DNA of 46,625 nucleotides from NCBI GenBank assembly GCA_016218665.1, contig JACRDI010000017.1:1-46625 (forward strand), in the 5' to 3' direction. Made by a program: the position numbers and the translations under genes. The DNA comes from Desulfovibrio sp. Its GTDB lineage: Bacteria; Desulfobacterota; Desulfovibrionia; Desulfovibrionales; Desulfovibrionaceae. Below, piece by piece: positions 24,736 to 33,432 of this stretch; position 1 is the first letter of the stretch; each line of letters opens with the position of its first letter. The notes beneath the pieces are model-generated. The model was given only the letters and a program-made list of their open reading frames with translations. It was not told the origin of the DNA and did no database searches.

Positions 24736-25467
24736 ATGACCATCGCCACCCCCCAAGAGCATTACGAGGCCCTGCTGAACGAAGTCTACCCCTGGATGAT
24801 GGGACCTTTCGACGCCAAGTCCGAGCAGCAGCAGGCGCTGTTCGCGCGGCTGGGATTCTCGCCCAGCGGCTGCAAGCGCGCGCTGGACCTGGGTTGCGGC
24901 CCTGGCTATCAGTCCGTGGCCCTGGCCCGGCTGGGGTATGAGGTGACCGGCGTGGACACCAGCGCCAGCATGCTTGCCGCCATGCGCCAGGAGTCGCACT
25001 CCCTGCCGGTGCGCGGCGTACTGGGCGACATGCTGCGCGTGCGCGACCTGGCCCCCGGCCCGTGGGAGCTGGCCGTGTGCATGGGCGACACCCTGCCGCA
25101 TTTGCAGAGCATGGCCGAGGTGCGCCATCTGGTGCAGGCGGTGGCCAGCCAGCTTGCCGCGGGCGGGGCCTTCGTCATCGGCTGGCGCGACATGACCCAA
25201 CTGCCGCAGGGGCTGGACCGGTTCATTCCGGTGAAGGCGGACGCGGACCGCATTTCCCTGTGCTTCATCGAGGAAGACGGTCCGGAGAGCTACCTCGCGC
25301 ACGACATAGTGCACACGCGGGAGGGCGAGCACTGGCGGCTGGCCAAGGGCTGCTACCGCAAGCTGCGCATCGGCGCGGACTGGCTGGCGGCCGAACTCGC
25401 CGCCTGCGGCCTCTCCGTGCGCCACCGCGAGGTGGAGCGGGGCATGACGCGGCTGGTGGCGGGGTAG
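24736..25467 (+). CDS. Class I SAM-dependent methyltransferase
   Basis: A 243-residue methyltransferase with the SAM-binding motif I ALDLGCGPGYQS (about 49-60), motif II VTGVDTSASML and an acidic motif III region. A long C-terminal beta part follows. The substrate is unknown. A second ATG at 24736 is preferred because CGGAG lies seven bases upstream; the ATG at 24721 directly after the recJ stop has no ribosome-binding site, though coupling is possible. Last gene of the GC-rich run; an AT-rich gene follows immediately. Confidence 0.78.
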   Translation: MTIATPQEHYEALLNEVYPWMMGPFDAKSEQQQALFARLGFSPSGCKRALDLGCGPGYQSVALARLGYEVTGVDTSASMLAAMRQESHSLPVRGVLGDMLRVRDLAPGPWELAVCMGDTLPHLQSMAEVRHLVQAVASQLAAGGAFVIGWRDMTQLPQGLDRFIPVKADADRISLCFIEEDGPESYLAHDIVHTREGEHWRLAKGCYRKLRIGADWLAAELAACGLSVRHREVERGMTRLVAG

Positions 25468-25469
25468 GG

Positions 25470-25497
25470 TTGTGTTTTTTGCGTGATGCTGTATAGA
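25470..25497 (+). promoter_or_regulatory. Possible promoter of the dGTPase-like gene
   Basis: TTGTGT (25470-25475), 16 bases, then TATAGA (25492-25497, four of six -10 bases). The -35 matches only three bases. It lies at the point where base composition falls from GC-rich to AT-rich, 45 bases before the start codon. Confidence 0.4.
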
Positions 25498-25541
25498 CGA
25501 ATGTGATAACGTCGTCGCGTCGGATGATGAATGGAGGGGAT

Positions 25542-26978
25542 ATGGAGATCGCAGCTATCCGGAAAAGGAAAATTTTTGCTGCTCCGGCGTTGTACGCATC
25601 AAGGTTGGAGCAAGAAGAGTTGCCGAGCTACCGGTCAGACTTTCAGAGAGACAGGGATAGGATTCTGTATTCGAAATCATTTCGACGTCTAAGCGGAAAA
25701 ACCCAAGTTTTTTTACCGCGGTCGAATGATCATGTCCGCAATAGACTGACACATTCGCTTGAAGTAAGCCAGATTGCATGTACTACATCGAAAATGTTGG
25801 GGCTTGATGATGAGTTAACTGAAGCGATTTCACTTGGTCATGACATTGGGCATACGCCTTTTGGGCACGTAGGTGAAAGAACGCTCAATCAGATTATGAA
25901 TAATTGTGTGCGCCTTCTCTTTCCGGCGACGATTTTCGGAGAGAGTGAGCGAGGGTTTAAGCATAATCTACAAGGAGTTAGGATATTTTCTGAGCTGCAC
26001 AGAATTTACCCTCAGTTAAGCGGAACGAATTTAACCAATTTTACTTTGCATGGAATAGCAAATCATAGTGGTATGGTATATGGAATATGTAAGAATTATA
26101 ATAAAACAGAGCAAAAATGCTACAAGAAAGATCGAGTTCCGTGTCATAATTGCGGAACAACACATGTTGATTTTTATGATAGGTATAGAGATGCGATGTC
26201 AGTCAAAGGGGAAGGCCTTCCTGCTTGGTCTTTTGAAGCTGATGTTGTCAGTTATGCAGATGAAATGTCGCAGAGACATCATGACGTTGAAGACGCATAT
26301 TTGATGAATATCCTTGAACCATCTGATATTATTTCAAAGATTGAAGAATGTTTTGTAGATTGTCTTTCTGTTCAGAAGAAGAAGAAATTGCATGAAATCA
26401 AATTGTCACGTGATTTTTTTGGGCCATTGATCTCGCAGTTCTTGGTTAATATGTATAACTCTAACTTGATTGATGCAACCAGGAGCAGAATGATTGAATT
26501 TGCTAAGGATGTCATGGTTAAGCATAGAAAAGACTTTGTGTCGTCATACGTGGCTTATGAGTCTGCTGTTACGAAGAAGATTGTCGGTTATTCTGACGAA
26601 TTTGCAGCCGCAGATAAATGCTTTCATGACTTTTTGAGAAATACCATTTTGAATGCTCACAGAGCACAGCGTATGGACGGGAAAGGTTCATACCTGATTG
26701 AAAAAATTTTTAAGGCGTATTTTACTAATCCCCGGCAGCTACATGACTCTACAATAATCGCAGTCTATAATCGGTTGAAAAAGCGGCGGGACACAACTGG
26801 AGCAATATCCAAGATCTTGCTCGGTGAGTACCGGAAAGAAATAGCATCTGCTACAAGTCGTTCCAATACGGGTTTCGAACTTGTTCTGATGAGAGCCATT
26901 TGTGACCATATTGCTGGGATGACTGACAACTTCGTAATGGAAGAGTATTCGCGGTTGTATGGAGATAAGCCCATCTAG
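25542..26978 (+). CDS. dGTPase-family HD-domain dNTP triphosphohydrolase, AT-rich
   Basis: Expected to split dGTP or other dNTPs into nucleoside and triphosphate. The 478-residue protein has the HD-domain ligands H71 (RLTHSLEV), H100-D101 (LGHDIGHTPFGH) and D240 (SYADEMSQRHHDVEDAY), and the dGTPase segments YRSDFQRDRDRILYSKSFRR and LSGKTQVF. It carries a cysteine-rich insert with C183, C193, C201, C204 and H208 (C-x9-C-x7-C-x2-C-x3-H), which may bind zinc. Bases 26041-26100 have only 17 G or C of 60, so the gene is foreign to its surroundings. GGAGG just before ATG 25542 fixes the start. Defence dGTPases against phages are known; that role here is inference. Confidence 0.85.
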   Translation: MEIAAIRKRKIFAAPALYASRLEQEELPSYRSDFQRDRDRILYSKSFRRLSGKTQVFLPRSNDHVRNRLTHSLEVSQIACTTSKMLGLDDELTEAISLGHDIGHTPFGHVGERTLNQIMNNCVRLLFPATIFGESERGFKHNLQGVRIFSELHRIYPQLSGTNLTNFTLHGIANHSGMVYGICKNYNKTEQKCYKKDRVPCHNCGTTHVDFYDRYRDAMSVKGEGLPAWSFEADVVSYADEMSQRHHDVEDAYLMNILEPSDIISKIEECFVDCLSVQKKKKLHEIKLSRDFFGPLISQFLVNMYNSNLIDATRSRMIEFAKDVMVKHRKDFVSSYVAYESAVTKKIVGYSDEFAAADKCFHDFLRNTILNAHRAQRMDGKGSYLIEKIFKAYFTNPRQLHDSTIIAVYNRLKKRRDTTGAISKILLGEYRKEIASATSRSNTGFELVLMRAICDHIAGMTDNFVMEEYSRLYGDKPI

Positions 26979-27024
26979 TGTGATGACTTGTCGCTATGGG
27001 AATGCATCTGCCACTTGTCCAGCG

Positions 27025-27915
27025 CTATTCTTTCCCAGCCAACTCCGCCGCGTGGTAGCTGCTGCGCACCAGCGGCGCGCAGAACATCTTGGCCACGCCG
27101 AGGCTGCGGCCGTACCCGGCCAGGGCGTCGAACTCCTCCGGCGGCATGTAGCGCTGCACCGGCGGGTGCTGGCGCGAGGGCCGCATGTACTGCCCCACCG
27201 TTATCATGGCGCAGCCCGCGTCGCGCAGGTCGCGGATGACCGCCTTGAGCTCCTCGTCCGTTTCCCCCAGGCCCACCATGAGCCCGCTCTTGGCCGGAAT
27301 GCCCCGGCCGTCTGCGGGCCGGTAGGCCGCGGCGCGGCGCAAAAGCGTCAGGCTCTGGGCGTAGTTCGCCTGCGGGCGGATTGCCGCGTACAGCCGGGGC
27401 ACGGTCTCCACGTTGTGGTTCAGCACGTCCGGCCCGGCGTCCAGCACGGTTCGCAGCGCGGCCTCATCGCCCCGGAAGTCCGGGATGAGCACCTCCACGG
27501 TGCAGCCGGGCAGCCGGCCCTTCACCAGCCGGATGGTTTCGGCGAAGTGCGCGGCCCCGCCGTCGGGCAGGTCGTCACGCGTCACTGAGGTGATGACCAC
27601 GTGCTTGAGGCCCAGGCGCGCCGCGCCCTCGGCCACGCGCCGGGGCTCGTCCTGGTCCGGCGGCAGTTGGATGCCCGGGCTGATGTTGCAGAAGGCGCAG
27701 TTGCGCGTGCACTCGCGGCCAAGGATCAAGAACGTGGCCACGCTGTGGGAGAAGCACTCCCACTTGTTGGGGCAGCGGGCGCTCTGGCACACGGTGTTCA
27801 GGTTCAGGTCGCTCAGCAGCGCGCCTGTGCTGCCGTAGTCCCTGCTACTGGGCAGCTTTACCCGCAGCCAGGGCGGAATGCGCAAAGCGGGCGCGGAATT
27901 CTCTGGCAAGGACAT
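27025..27915 (-). CDS. lipA: Lipoyl synthase LipA
   Basis: Radical SAM enzyme that inserts two sulfurs into protein-bound octanoyl groups. The 296-residue protein has the auxiliary-cluster cysteines C43, C48, C54 ([12 protein letters not shown]) and the radical SAM motif C69-x3-C73-x2-C76 (CTRNCAFC). [11 protein letters not shown] and TVGQYMRPS, followed at the end by a conserved R-S-S-Y (LVRSSYHA), complete it. It overlaps lipB by 71 bases; no later start fits, and AGGAA lies seven bases before the ATG. Last gene of a seven-gene minus-strand run. Confidence 0.96.
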   Translation of the reverse strand: MSLPENSAPALRIPPWLRVKLPSSRDYGSTGALLSDLNLNTVCQSARCPNKWECFSHSVATFLILGRECTRNCAFCNISPGIQLPPDQDEPRRVAEGAARLGLKHVVITSVTRDDLPDGGAAHFAETIRLVKGRLPGCTVEVLIPDFRGDEAALRTVLDAGPDVLNHNVETVPRLYAAIRPQANYAQSLTLLRRAAAYRPADGRGIPAKSGLMVGLGETDEELKAVIRDLRDAGCAMITVGQYMRPSRQHPPVQRYMPPEEFDALAGYGRSLGVAKMFCAPLVRSSYHAAELAGKE

Positions 27916-28522
27916 CCTTCACTTCCTTCATGTCGATGGGCGAATCAAGGGGCCGGCCGGCCTCGGCGCTCATGGAGGTGGCCTTGGCCCCGCCGATGCC
28001 GCACAGGGTGATGAGCTCGAAGAGGCTCACGTCGTGGGCGACGTTGAGCGCCAGGCCGTGGTAGGTGACGAAGCGCTTCACGCCGATGCCCATGGAGCAG
28101 ATCTTGCGGGCCATGGCATCGGCGCTTGTCCACACGCCGGGGAAGCCTTCGCGCCGGGTGACTTCGATGCCGAAAGCTGCGCAGGTGCGGATCACCGCCT
28201 CCTCCATGTCGAAGAAGAACTGGCGGATGCCGCCGGGCCGTTTCTCCACGCGGAAGATGGGGTAGGCCACCAGCTGACCGGGAAAATGGCAGGTGATGTT
28301 GCCGCCGCGCAGGGTCTGGGCCAGCTCGATGCCCTGGCTGCGCAGGAAGCTTTCGCCCACGTGCAGGTTCTCGCCCCCGCCCTGCCTGCCCAGGGTGATG
28401 ACCTTGGGATGCTCCAGGAGGTAGAGCGTTTCCTCCCCGCCCTGCTGGACCTGAGCGAGCGTCTCCAGTTGCAGGGCCTCGGCTTCGCGATAGGAAACGA
28501 GCCCCAGGTCCACGATGCGCAC
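27845..28522 (-). CDS. lipB: Octanoyltransferase LipB
   Basis: Moves octanoyl from acyl carrier protein to lipoyl domains, providing the LipA substrate. The 225-residue protein has [17 protein letters not shown] (71-87), the catalytic lysine K140 ([11 protein letters not shown]) and the nucleophile C174 ([15 protein letters not shown]). The family usually has H-G-P-G where this one has H-F-P-G. GTG start, two bases after the stop of the Rsm22-like gene. The GGGGGA upstream is the likely ribosome-binding site. Confidence 0.94.
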   Translation of the reverse strand: MRIVDLGLVSYREAEALQLETLAQVQQGGEETLYLLEHPKVITLGRQGGGENLHVGESFLRSQGIELAQTLRGGNITCHFPGQLVAYPIFRVEKRPGGIRQFFFDMEEAVIRTCAAFGIEVTRREGFPGVWTSADAMARKICSMGIGVKRFVTYHGLALNVAHDVSLFELITLCGIGGAKATSMSAEAGRPLDSPIDMKEVKDVLAREFRARFAHSALAAGKAAQ

Positions 28523-28524
28523 GG

Positions 28525-30453
28525 CTAGGCGTCCCCCTTGCGGCGCTTGGGGGCCTTGGGCGCGGATTTGCCCTTGGGCGCGCCGGAGTGTTTTCCGGCA
28601 GGCTTGCCAGAGGATTTGCCAGCGGGCGTGTCGCCGGGCTTGCCGCCGGGCTTGCCGCCGGGTTTGCCGGTGGAAGCGGCGGGGTGCTTTCCCTTGCCCG
28701 CAAAGCCGCCGCCCGTTTTGCCGGGCTTCTCTCCCGCATGGGCATCGCGGTGGCCTCGGGAAGCCTTTTCCGCGCCTCTTTCGAACGCACGGGCCGGGGC
28801 TTCAGGGAAATCGTCGCCAAGGCCGTCGGCCAGCATGGATTCCACGGTGAGGGCCTGATGATCGGGCTTGCCCTTGGCCGGGGCGGGCGCGGACTTGCCA
28901 CCCCTGGGGCCAGAGGGCTTCGGACTGGCGGACTTCGGACCAGTGGGCTTCGGGCTGGTGGGCTTCGGGCCGGCGGATTCGGGGCGAGAGGGCCGGGGGC
29001 CTTCGGGCTTGGGGCGGCGTTCGGGGCGGTCGTCCCGCCCGTCCCGCCTGTCGTGTTCGTCGCGTTCGCCGCGCACACCGGGCTTGGCGGATTTTGTCGG
29101 CTTGGCGCGCTCGGTGCGGCCGGGCTCGGCGGCCTTCTTCGTCTCCCTGGATGGAGCGGCTGTCCTGCCTGATGTCCTGTCAGCAGGACGGTCAGCAGGA
29201 CGATCAACAGGACGGTCAGCGCGCGGGCCCGGAGCGCCAGCGGGGCGGGGCGGCTGCCGGAACTGTTCGGGCAGGGCGTCCGCGCCCAGGGGCAGCACAA
29301 GGGCGCCGGACTTGGCGTCGGTCTCGGGCGCATCCGGCCAGGCGGCCTCCAGCAGCGTGCCGGGCAGGGGCACCATGTGCTTGCGCAGCAGGCTCAGCAG
29401 GGTCAGGCCGCGCTCGGTGCAGGCATACTGGCCGAAGCGGCGCGGGGCTGCGTCATCGGGAGCCGGCAGCTCGAAGGGGCCGGACACCGCGCGCACCAGG
29501 GATTTCCCCGGCGCGGGGTCGAGCTTCCTGCCCCTGGCCGAGAAGTGCAGCAGGCTCAAGCTCACGTTGTCCTTGGGCAGCCTGGCGTCGTCGGAGAGCT
29601 TCTTGAGCCAGCCGGGCGCGGGCTCGGCGTCGAAATTGAAGTGGCACCAGGCCGTGTAGCCACGGCCGCTCATGGGGCAGGGCTCCGTGTGCGGGCAGGG
29701 GGCCAGGGGCTTCAGCCCCCGGTGCAGGAAACCTCGCCGTAGCGCCGCGATGAGGTGCGCGGACGGCCGGACGCCGGGCTCCACGATGAGCGCCGCGCCC
29801 GTGGGCGTGAGCATGGACGCGAGGTGCCCGGCAAGGGCCTCGGCGTTTTCCAGCAGGTCGCCCTCGCCCCGGCGCAGCACCTCGTTCAGCGCGTTGGCCA
29901 TGATGAGCAGGTCGGCCTTTTCGCGCAGGCGGGCATCCAGCGGCCCCTTCACCAGCGTGACCTTCCAGGGGGCCAGGCCGCCCTGTCCTGCGGCCATGCT
30001 GTTCAGGGCGTCCAGCCCCAGGCGCATGGGCTTGGGCGCGCGGTCCACGCAGACGAAGGTCAGCGGGCGCTTGCGCAGGTGCGGGCGGCTCATCCACAGG
30101 GCCAGCGGCGCGGTGAGGGGGCCTGTGCCCAGGTCGACGACGGTGGCCCCGGCGTCCGGGGCGTCGCCCCCCGGATCAATGCCCAGCCCGGCGAAGAGCA
30201 CGCCCAGGCGGTAGATGTTCCAGGGCAGGAAATAGCGCATGTAGGCCGAGAGGGCGGCCGGATCGGAAAGGTAGTCGCGCCGCAGGTCGCCGCGCTCGTC
30301 GGTGAGCAGGTGCGACAGGTGGCGGATGTCGCCGGGGAGCTCGCGCCGGTGCTGCCTGCGCATGGGCATGGCCGCGTCCAGGTGCCTGGGCAGGGCCGCC
30401 AGCAGGGTCAGGAACTCGCGTCCGGGGCGGGGAAAAAGCTGTTCAGGCGACAT
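28525..30453 (-). CDS. Rsm22-like methyltransferase with long disordered basic tail
   Basis: Residues 1-400 look like a SAM-dependent Rsm22-type methyltransferase: [17 protein letters not shown] (105-121), [17 protein letters not shown], and the cysteine motif C253-P-H...C259-P...W269-C270-H-F typical of Rsm22, which in mitochondria is linked to small-subunit rRNA and may bind an iron-sulfur cluster. From about 400 to 642 the protein turns into a low-complexity tail of Lys, Arg, Pro, Gly and Ser with several short tandem repeats, probably disordered and RNA-binding. The start at 30453 overlaps the end of the upstream gene by 11 bases; an alternative is 30477. Confidence is high for the enzyme part; the target RNA is unknown. 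Confidence 0.8.
   Translation of the reverse strand: MSPEQLFPRPGREFLTLLAALPRHLDAAMPMRRQHRRELPGDIRHLSHLLTDERGDLRRDYLSDPAALSAYMRYFLPWNIYRLGVLFAGLGIDPGGDAPDAGATVVDLGTGPLTAPLALWMSRPHLRKRPLTFVCVDRAPKPMRLGLDALNSMAAGQGGLAPWKVTLVKGPLDARLREKADLLIMANALNEVLRRGEGDLLENAEALAGHLASMLTPTGAALIVEPGVRPSAHLIAALRRGFLHRGLKPLAPCPHTEPCPMSGRGYTAWCHFNFDAEPAPGWLKKLSDDARLPKDNVSLSLLHFSARGRKLDPAPGKSLVRAVSGPFELPAPDDAAPRRFGQYACTERGLTLLSLLRKHMVPLPGTLLEAAWPDAPETDAKSGALVLPLGADALPEQFRQPPRPAGAPGPRADRPVDRPADRPADRTSGRTAAPSRETKKAAEPGRTERAKPTKSAKPGVRGERDEHDRRDGRDDRPERRPKPEGPRPSRPESAGPKPTSPKPTGPKSASPKPSGPRGGKSAPAPAKGKPDHQALTVESMLADGLGDDFPEAPARAFERGAEKASRGHRDAHAGEKPGKTGGGFAGKGKHPAASTGKPGGKPGGKPGDTPAGKSSGKPAGKHSGAPKGKSAPKAPKRRKGDA
28633..28668. 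repeat. Three 12-base tandem units in the Rsm22-like tail
   Basis: Three copies of GCCGGGCTTGCC (last copy with one change) encode repeated Gly-Lys-Pro-Gly on the minus strand. They are in frame, so copy-number change would lengthen or shorten the tail without breaking it. Confidence 0.75.
29181..29216. repeat. Three 12-base tandem units in the Rsm22-like tail (second site)
   Basis: Units of CAGCAGGACGGT with one or two changes encode repeated Asp-Arg-Pro-Ala/Val at the start of the disordered tail. In frame. Confidence 0.7.
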
Positions 30454-32017
30454 GTCGCAACACCATCCTTTCAACATACAGAGCCCCGAACGCGGGGTCG
30501 GAGGCCAGATCGAGGGCCCGGCACTTCTCGGGCAGGCGGCGCACCCAGTCCCAGGCCCGGGGAGAGTTCAGCAGCAGCTGCGCGCCCTTTAGGGACGTGT
30601 TTCCGGCCCGCGTCAGCCGTCCGGCCAAGTGCTCCGGCAGGAAGCCCAGGCTGGCCAGGTCGCGGGCGTCCACGTGCTCGCCCATGGCCCCGGCAAGATG
30701 CACGGCGGCCAGCGCCCCGGCGGGCATGCCCGCCTCGGCCAGCAGCCGGGACAGGGCCAGGTTGAAGGCCGCCTTGACCTTCACCAGTTCCTCCACGTCC
30801 GAGGCCGGAAGCGCAAGCCCCTGGTCCAGGCCGAGCACGGCCTCGCCGCCTTCGCTGGAAATGTCCTTGGCAATCCTTTGCCCCAGGGGCGTGGCGGGTA
30901 CCACGAAGCGGCCGGACTCGTCCAGCACCCCGGCGCGCAGCAGCGCGGCCGCCAGGGACAGGTAGCCCACGCCGGTGATGCCGGAGTCCTCGCCGGGCAG
31001 GGGAGGGCGGTCGATGTACGCCGGGGCGAGCCCGGCCGGGGTGAGGGTAAAGGCGCGCACGGCTCCGGGCGCGGCCGTGCGGCCGTGGCGCAGGCCCACG
31101 CCCTCCAGGGCCGGGCCCATGGGTACGCTGGCCAGCAGATATTCATCGGGCGAGAGGGCCAGCACGAACTCGCCGTTGGTGCCCAGGTCGGCCAGGAGGA
31201 AGGGGTAGCGGGGCGCCTCGGGCGCGAAGGTCAAAGCCGCCAGCCCGGCGCTCAGGTCGCCCCCCACGAAGGGCGCGAGCAGGGGCGGAATGCGCGCGGG
31301 CGGCAGGTCCGGCGCAAGCTCCCGGTCATCGCCCCCGGCGTAGCCCAGGCGGTAGGGCGCGCGCGAAAGGCCGTCCACGGGCAGGCCGAGGAGCAGGCAG
31401 GTCATGGCGCTGTTGCCCGCCACGCACAGTCGGGAAACGGAACCGCCGGCCTCCCCGGCGCGGCGCACAAGCTGGCGCAGGCGCTCCAGGGCCAGGGCGC
31501 GCAACGTTTCCGCTCCGCCGGGCCGTGCGGCGAAGCCCAGGCGCGACATGACTTCGCTGCCCAGGCCCATCTGGGGGTTCAGCTCCTGGCCGGAGCAGAG
31601 CGCCTGCCCGCCAGCCAGGGCGGTCCAGTGGATGCTGGTGGTGCCCAGGTCCACGGCGAGGACAGTTTCGCCGGTGCCCTTGGCCGCGCCGGTCTGTTCG
31701 CGGCGGCGGCCGGAGCGTTTGGGTTCCGGAAGCTCGACGGCGCAGGCTTGGGCCGGGTGCAGACAGGAAAGCCGCCAGCCCTGTTCCAGGGCCTCCGCGC
31801 CCAAGCGGCGCGCCTCGTCCGCCGTGGCCTCGGGCGCGTCGCTGATGAAGCGCACGCGGCACAGACCGCACTTGCCCAGGCCCGCGCACAGGGGCACGCC
31901 CTCCCACAGTCCGGCCAGCCCGTCCGACTTGGCCAGAAAGATGGCCTGGGCCAGGGTCAGCTGCGGATCGGGCGCGAGCTCGCGGCGCTGCCCGTCATGG
32001 GTGAGGATGCTGATCAC
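30443..32017 (-). CDS. RACE-type corrinoid activation protein (2Fe-2S plus ASKHA ATPase)
   Basis: Members of this family (COG3894, RamA/RACE) use ATP to reduce cob(II)alamin in corrinoid methyltransferase systems back to active cob(I). The 524-residue protein starts with a ferredoxin-like domain with cluster ligands C44, C50, C53 and C85 (CAGLGKCGLC, then LSC). The DUF4445 ASKHA fold follows: VLAVDLGTTSIHWTAL, VAGNSAMTCLLLG, LLADLGTNGEFVL and VHLAGAMGEH. No corrinoid protein or methyltransferase gene lies nearby, so the partner is elsewhere. GTG start with AGGAG upstream; 21 bases after the kinase gene. Confidence 0.85.
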   Translation of the reverse strand: MISILTHDGQRRELAPDPQLTLAQAIFLAKSDGLAGLWEGVPLCAGLGKCGLCRVRFISDAPEATADEARRLGAEALEQGWRLSCLHPAQACAVELPEPKRSGRRREQTGAAKGTGETVLAVDLGTTSIHWTALAGGQALCSGQELNPQMGLGSEVMSRLGFAARPGGAETLRALALERLRQLVRRAGEAGGSVSRLCVAGNSAMTCLLLGLPVDGLSRAPYRLGYAGGDDRELAPDLPPARIPPLLAPFVGGDLSAGLAALTFAPEAPRYPFLLADLGTNGEFVLALSPDEYLLASVPMGPALEGVGLRHGRTAAPGAVRAFTLTPAGLAPAYIDRPPLPGEDSGITGVGYLSLAAALLRAGVLDESGRFVVPATPLGQRIAKDISSEGGEAVLGLDQGLALPASDVEELVKVKAAFNLALSRLLAEAGMPAGALAAVHLAGAMGEHVDARDLASLGFLPEHLAGRLTRAGNTSLKGAQLLLNSPRAWDWVRRLPEKCRALDLASDPAFGALYVERMVLRHVA

Positions 32018-32038
32018 GGACGGCTCCTGCGACGGTTC

Positions 32039-33034
32039 CTACGCCGGCTGGGACAGGCGGCGCGGCAGGCGCACGGTGAAGGTGGTGCCCCGGCCCACCT
32101 GGCTTTCCACCAGGATGTTGCCGCCCATGCCCTGCACCAGGTTGTGGCAGAGCGAAAGCCCAAGGCCCGTGCCCTGCCCCGGCGGCTTGGTGGTGAAGAA
32201 CGGGTTGAAGATCTTGTCCAGGTTTTCCGGCGGGATGCCGTGACCGTTGTCGGTCACGCGGATCTCCATGAACTCCTCGTCGGCCTGCGCGGTGACGCTG
32301 ATCATTCCGCCCTTGCCCACGGCGTGCAGGGCGTTGGTCATGAGGTTCAGCACCACCTGGCGCAAGAGCGGCGCGTCCGTGCGCAGCTTCGGCAGATCCT
32401 CGGGCAGGCTGCGGGAGAGCGTCACGTCCTTGTAGGAGGCCTCCTTGTCCACAAGCCGGGCCATGTCGTCCACCAGGCGTGTCACGTCCACGTCCTGCAG
32501 CACCGGCTCGCGCTTGCGGGCGAAGTCCAGCAGCTTGTGGGTGATGTTCTTGCAGCGGTCCACCTGGGAGCGGATCTCGCGCAGGGAGTCGCGCACCTCG
32601 GAGAAATCACCGCCCGTGGCCTTCTCCGCCTCGGTGAGCAGATGCGTGGCCCACTCCGTCTCCTGGGCGATGATGGCGATGGGGTTGTTGATCTCGTGGG
32701 CGATGCCGGCCGAGAGCTCGCCCACGGCGGCCAGCTTCTGGCTCTGGATGAGCTGGGCGTTGAGGGCGTTGCGGGCTTCCTCGGCCGCGGAAAGGCTCGT
32801 CATGAGCCCGCGGGCGGAACAGGCGGCCAGGAGGAACACGGCCACGGCCAGAAGCGTTGCGTGGCCGGGGCTTGCCAGGGTGGCGGCCTCGACCAGGATG
32901 GCGAGGACCGGAGGCACCAGGAAGTGCAGCCAGAGCACGAGGCGGTGCTCTCTCCACACGCGGGCGCCCGTGGCCCGGGAGAGCAGCTCCCGCGCGCCGC
33001 CCGGGCGGCTATCCCCTGGATTGGGCGCTGACAT
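32039..33034 (-). CDS. Membrane sensor histidine kinase (NtrB-like, small sensor)
   Basis: A 331-residue kinase with two membrane helices (about 32-54 and 59-78) joined by a very short loop and no periplasmic domain. The phospho-acceptor histidine lies in IAHEINNPIAII, and the ATPase domain has NLMTNALHAV (N box), VTDNGHGIP (G1), FFTTKPPGQGTGLGL (F and G2). The missing sensor suggests it reads the membrane state or a partner. It overlaps the receiver gene by 26 bases, making it the likely partner of that receiver. Confidence 0.9.
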   Translation of the reverse strand: MSAPNPGDSRPGGARELLSRATGARVWREHRLVLWLHFLVPPVLAILVEAATLASPGHATLLAVAVFLLAACSARGLMTSLSAAEEARNALNAQLIQSQKLAAVGELSAGIAHEINNPIAIIAQETEWATHLLTEAEKATGGDFSEVRDSLREIRSQVDRCKNITHKLLDFARKREPVLQDVDVTRLVDDMARLVDKEASYKDVTLSRSLPEDLPKLRTDAPLLRQVVLNLMTNALHAVGKGGMISVTAQADEEFMEIRVTDNGHGIPPENLDKIFNPFFTTKPPGQGTGLGLSLCHNLVQGMGGNILVESQVGRGTTFTVRLPRRLSQPA

Positions 33035-33404
33035 TGAGGGCCTTGCGCTCGGCTGCGCGGCGCACCTTGTCCAGCAGTTCGTCGAAGTCCGCCGGTTTGA
33101 GCACGTAGTCGTAGGCGCCCAGGTTCATGCCCTGCATGCCCGCGTCGAGGGAGGCATGGCCCGTGAGCATGATGACCTCGGTGAGCGGGCGCTTGGCGCG
33201 TATCTGGCGCAGCACCTCCAGGCCGTCCATGCCGGGCATGCGCACGTCCAGGATGACCACGTCGAAGTCCTGCTGGTCCAAAAGCTTCAGGGCCTCGGCC
33301 CCGCTGCCGGCGGAGGTGACGGGCAGCTTGCGGATGCGGAAGCGCTTGGTCATGGTCTCGACGAAGTCGGCCTCGTCGTCCACAAGCAGGATGTTGATGT
33401 CCAT
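33009..33404 (-). CDS. Single-domain response regulator (receiver only)
   Basis: A 131-residue CheY-like receiver with no output domain. The phosphorylation pocket is complete: D9/D10/E11, phospho-acceptor D53 (VVILDVRMPGMDG), T81 (MLTGHAS) and K103 (LKPADF). It would pass phosphate on or act by protein contact. It is placed between two histidine kinases that could both use it. The short C-terminal extension (KALNVSAQSRG) results from the overlap with the next gene. ATG after GGAGCG. Confidence 0.93.
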   Translation of the reverse strand: MDINILLVDDEADFVETMTKRFRIRKLPVTSAGSGAEALKLLDQQDFDVVILDVRMPGMDGLEVLRQIRAKRPLTEVIMLTGHASLDAGMQGMNLGAYDYVLKPADFDELLDKVRRAAERKALNVSAQSRG

Positions 33405-33432
33405 GTACGCTCCTTGGTGCCTTGGGGGGTGG

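Noticed and set aside
25555..25779. Minus-strand open frames within the AT-rich dGTPase gene
   Set aside because: They overlap conserved HD-domain coding sequence and lack ribosome-binding sites.
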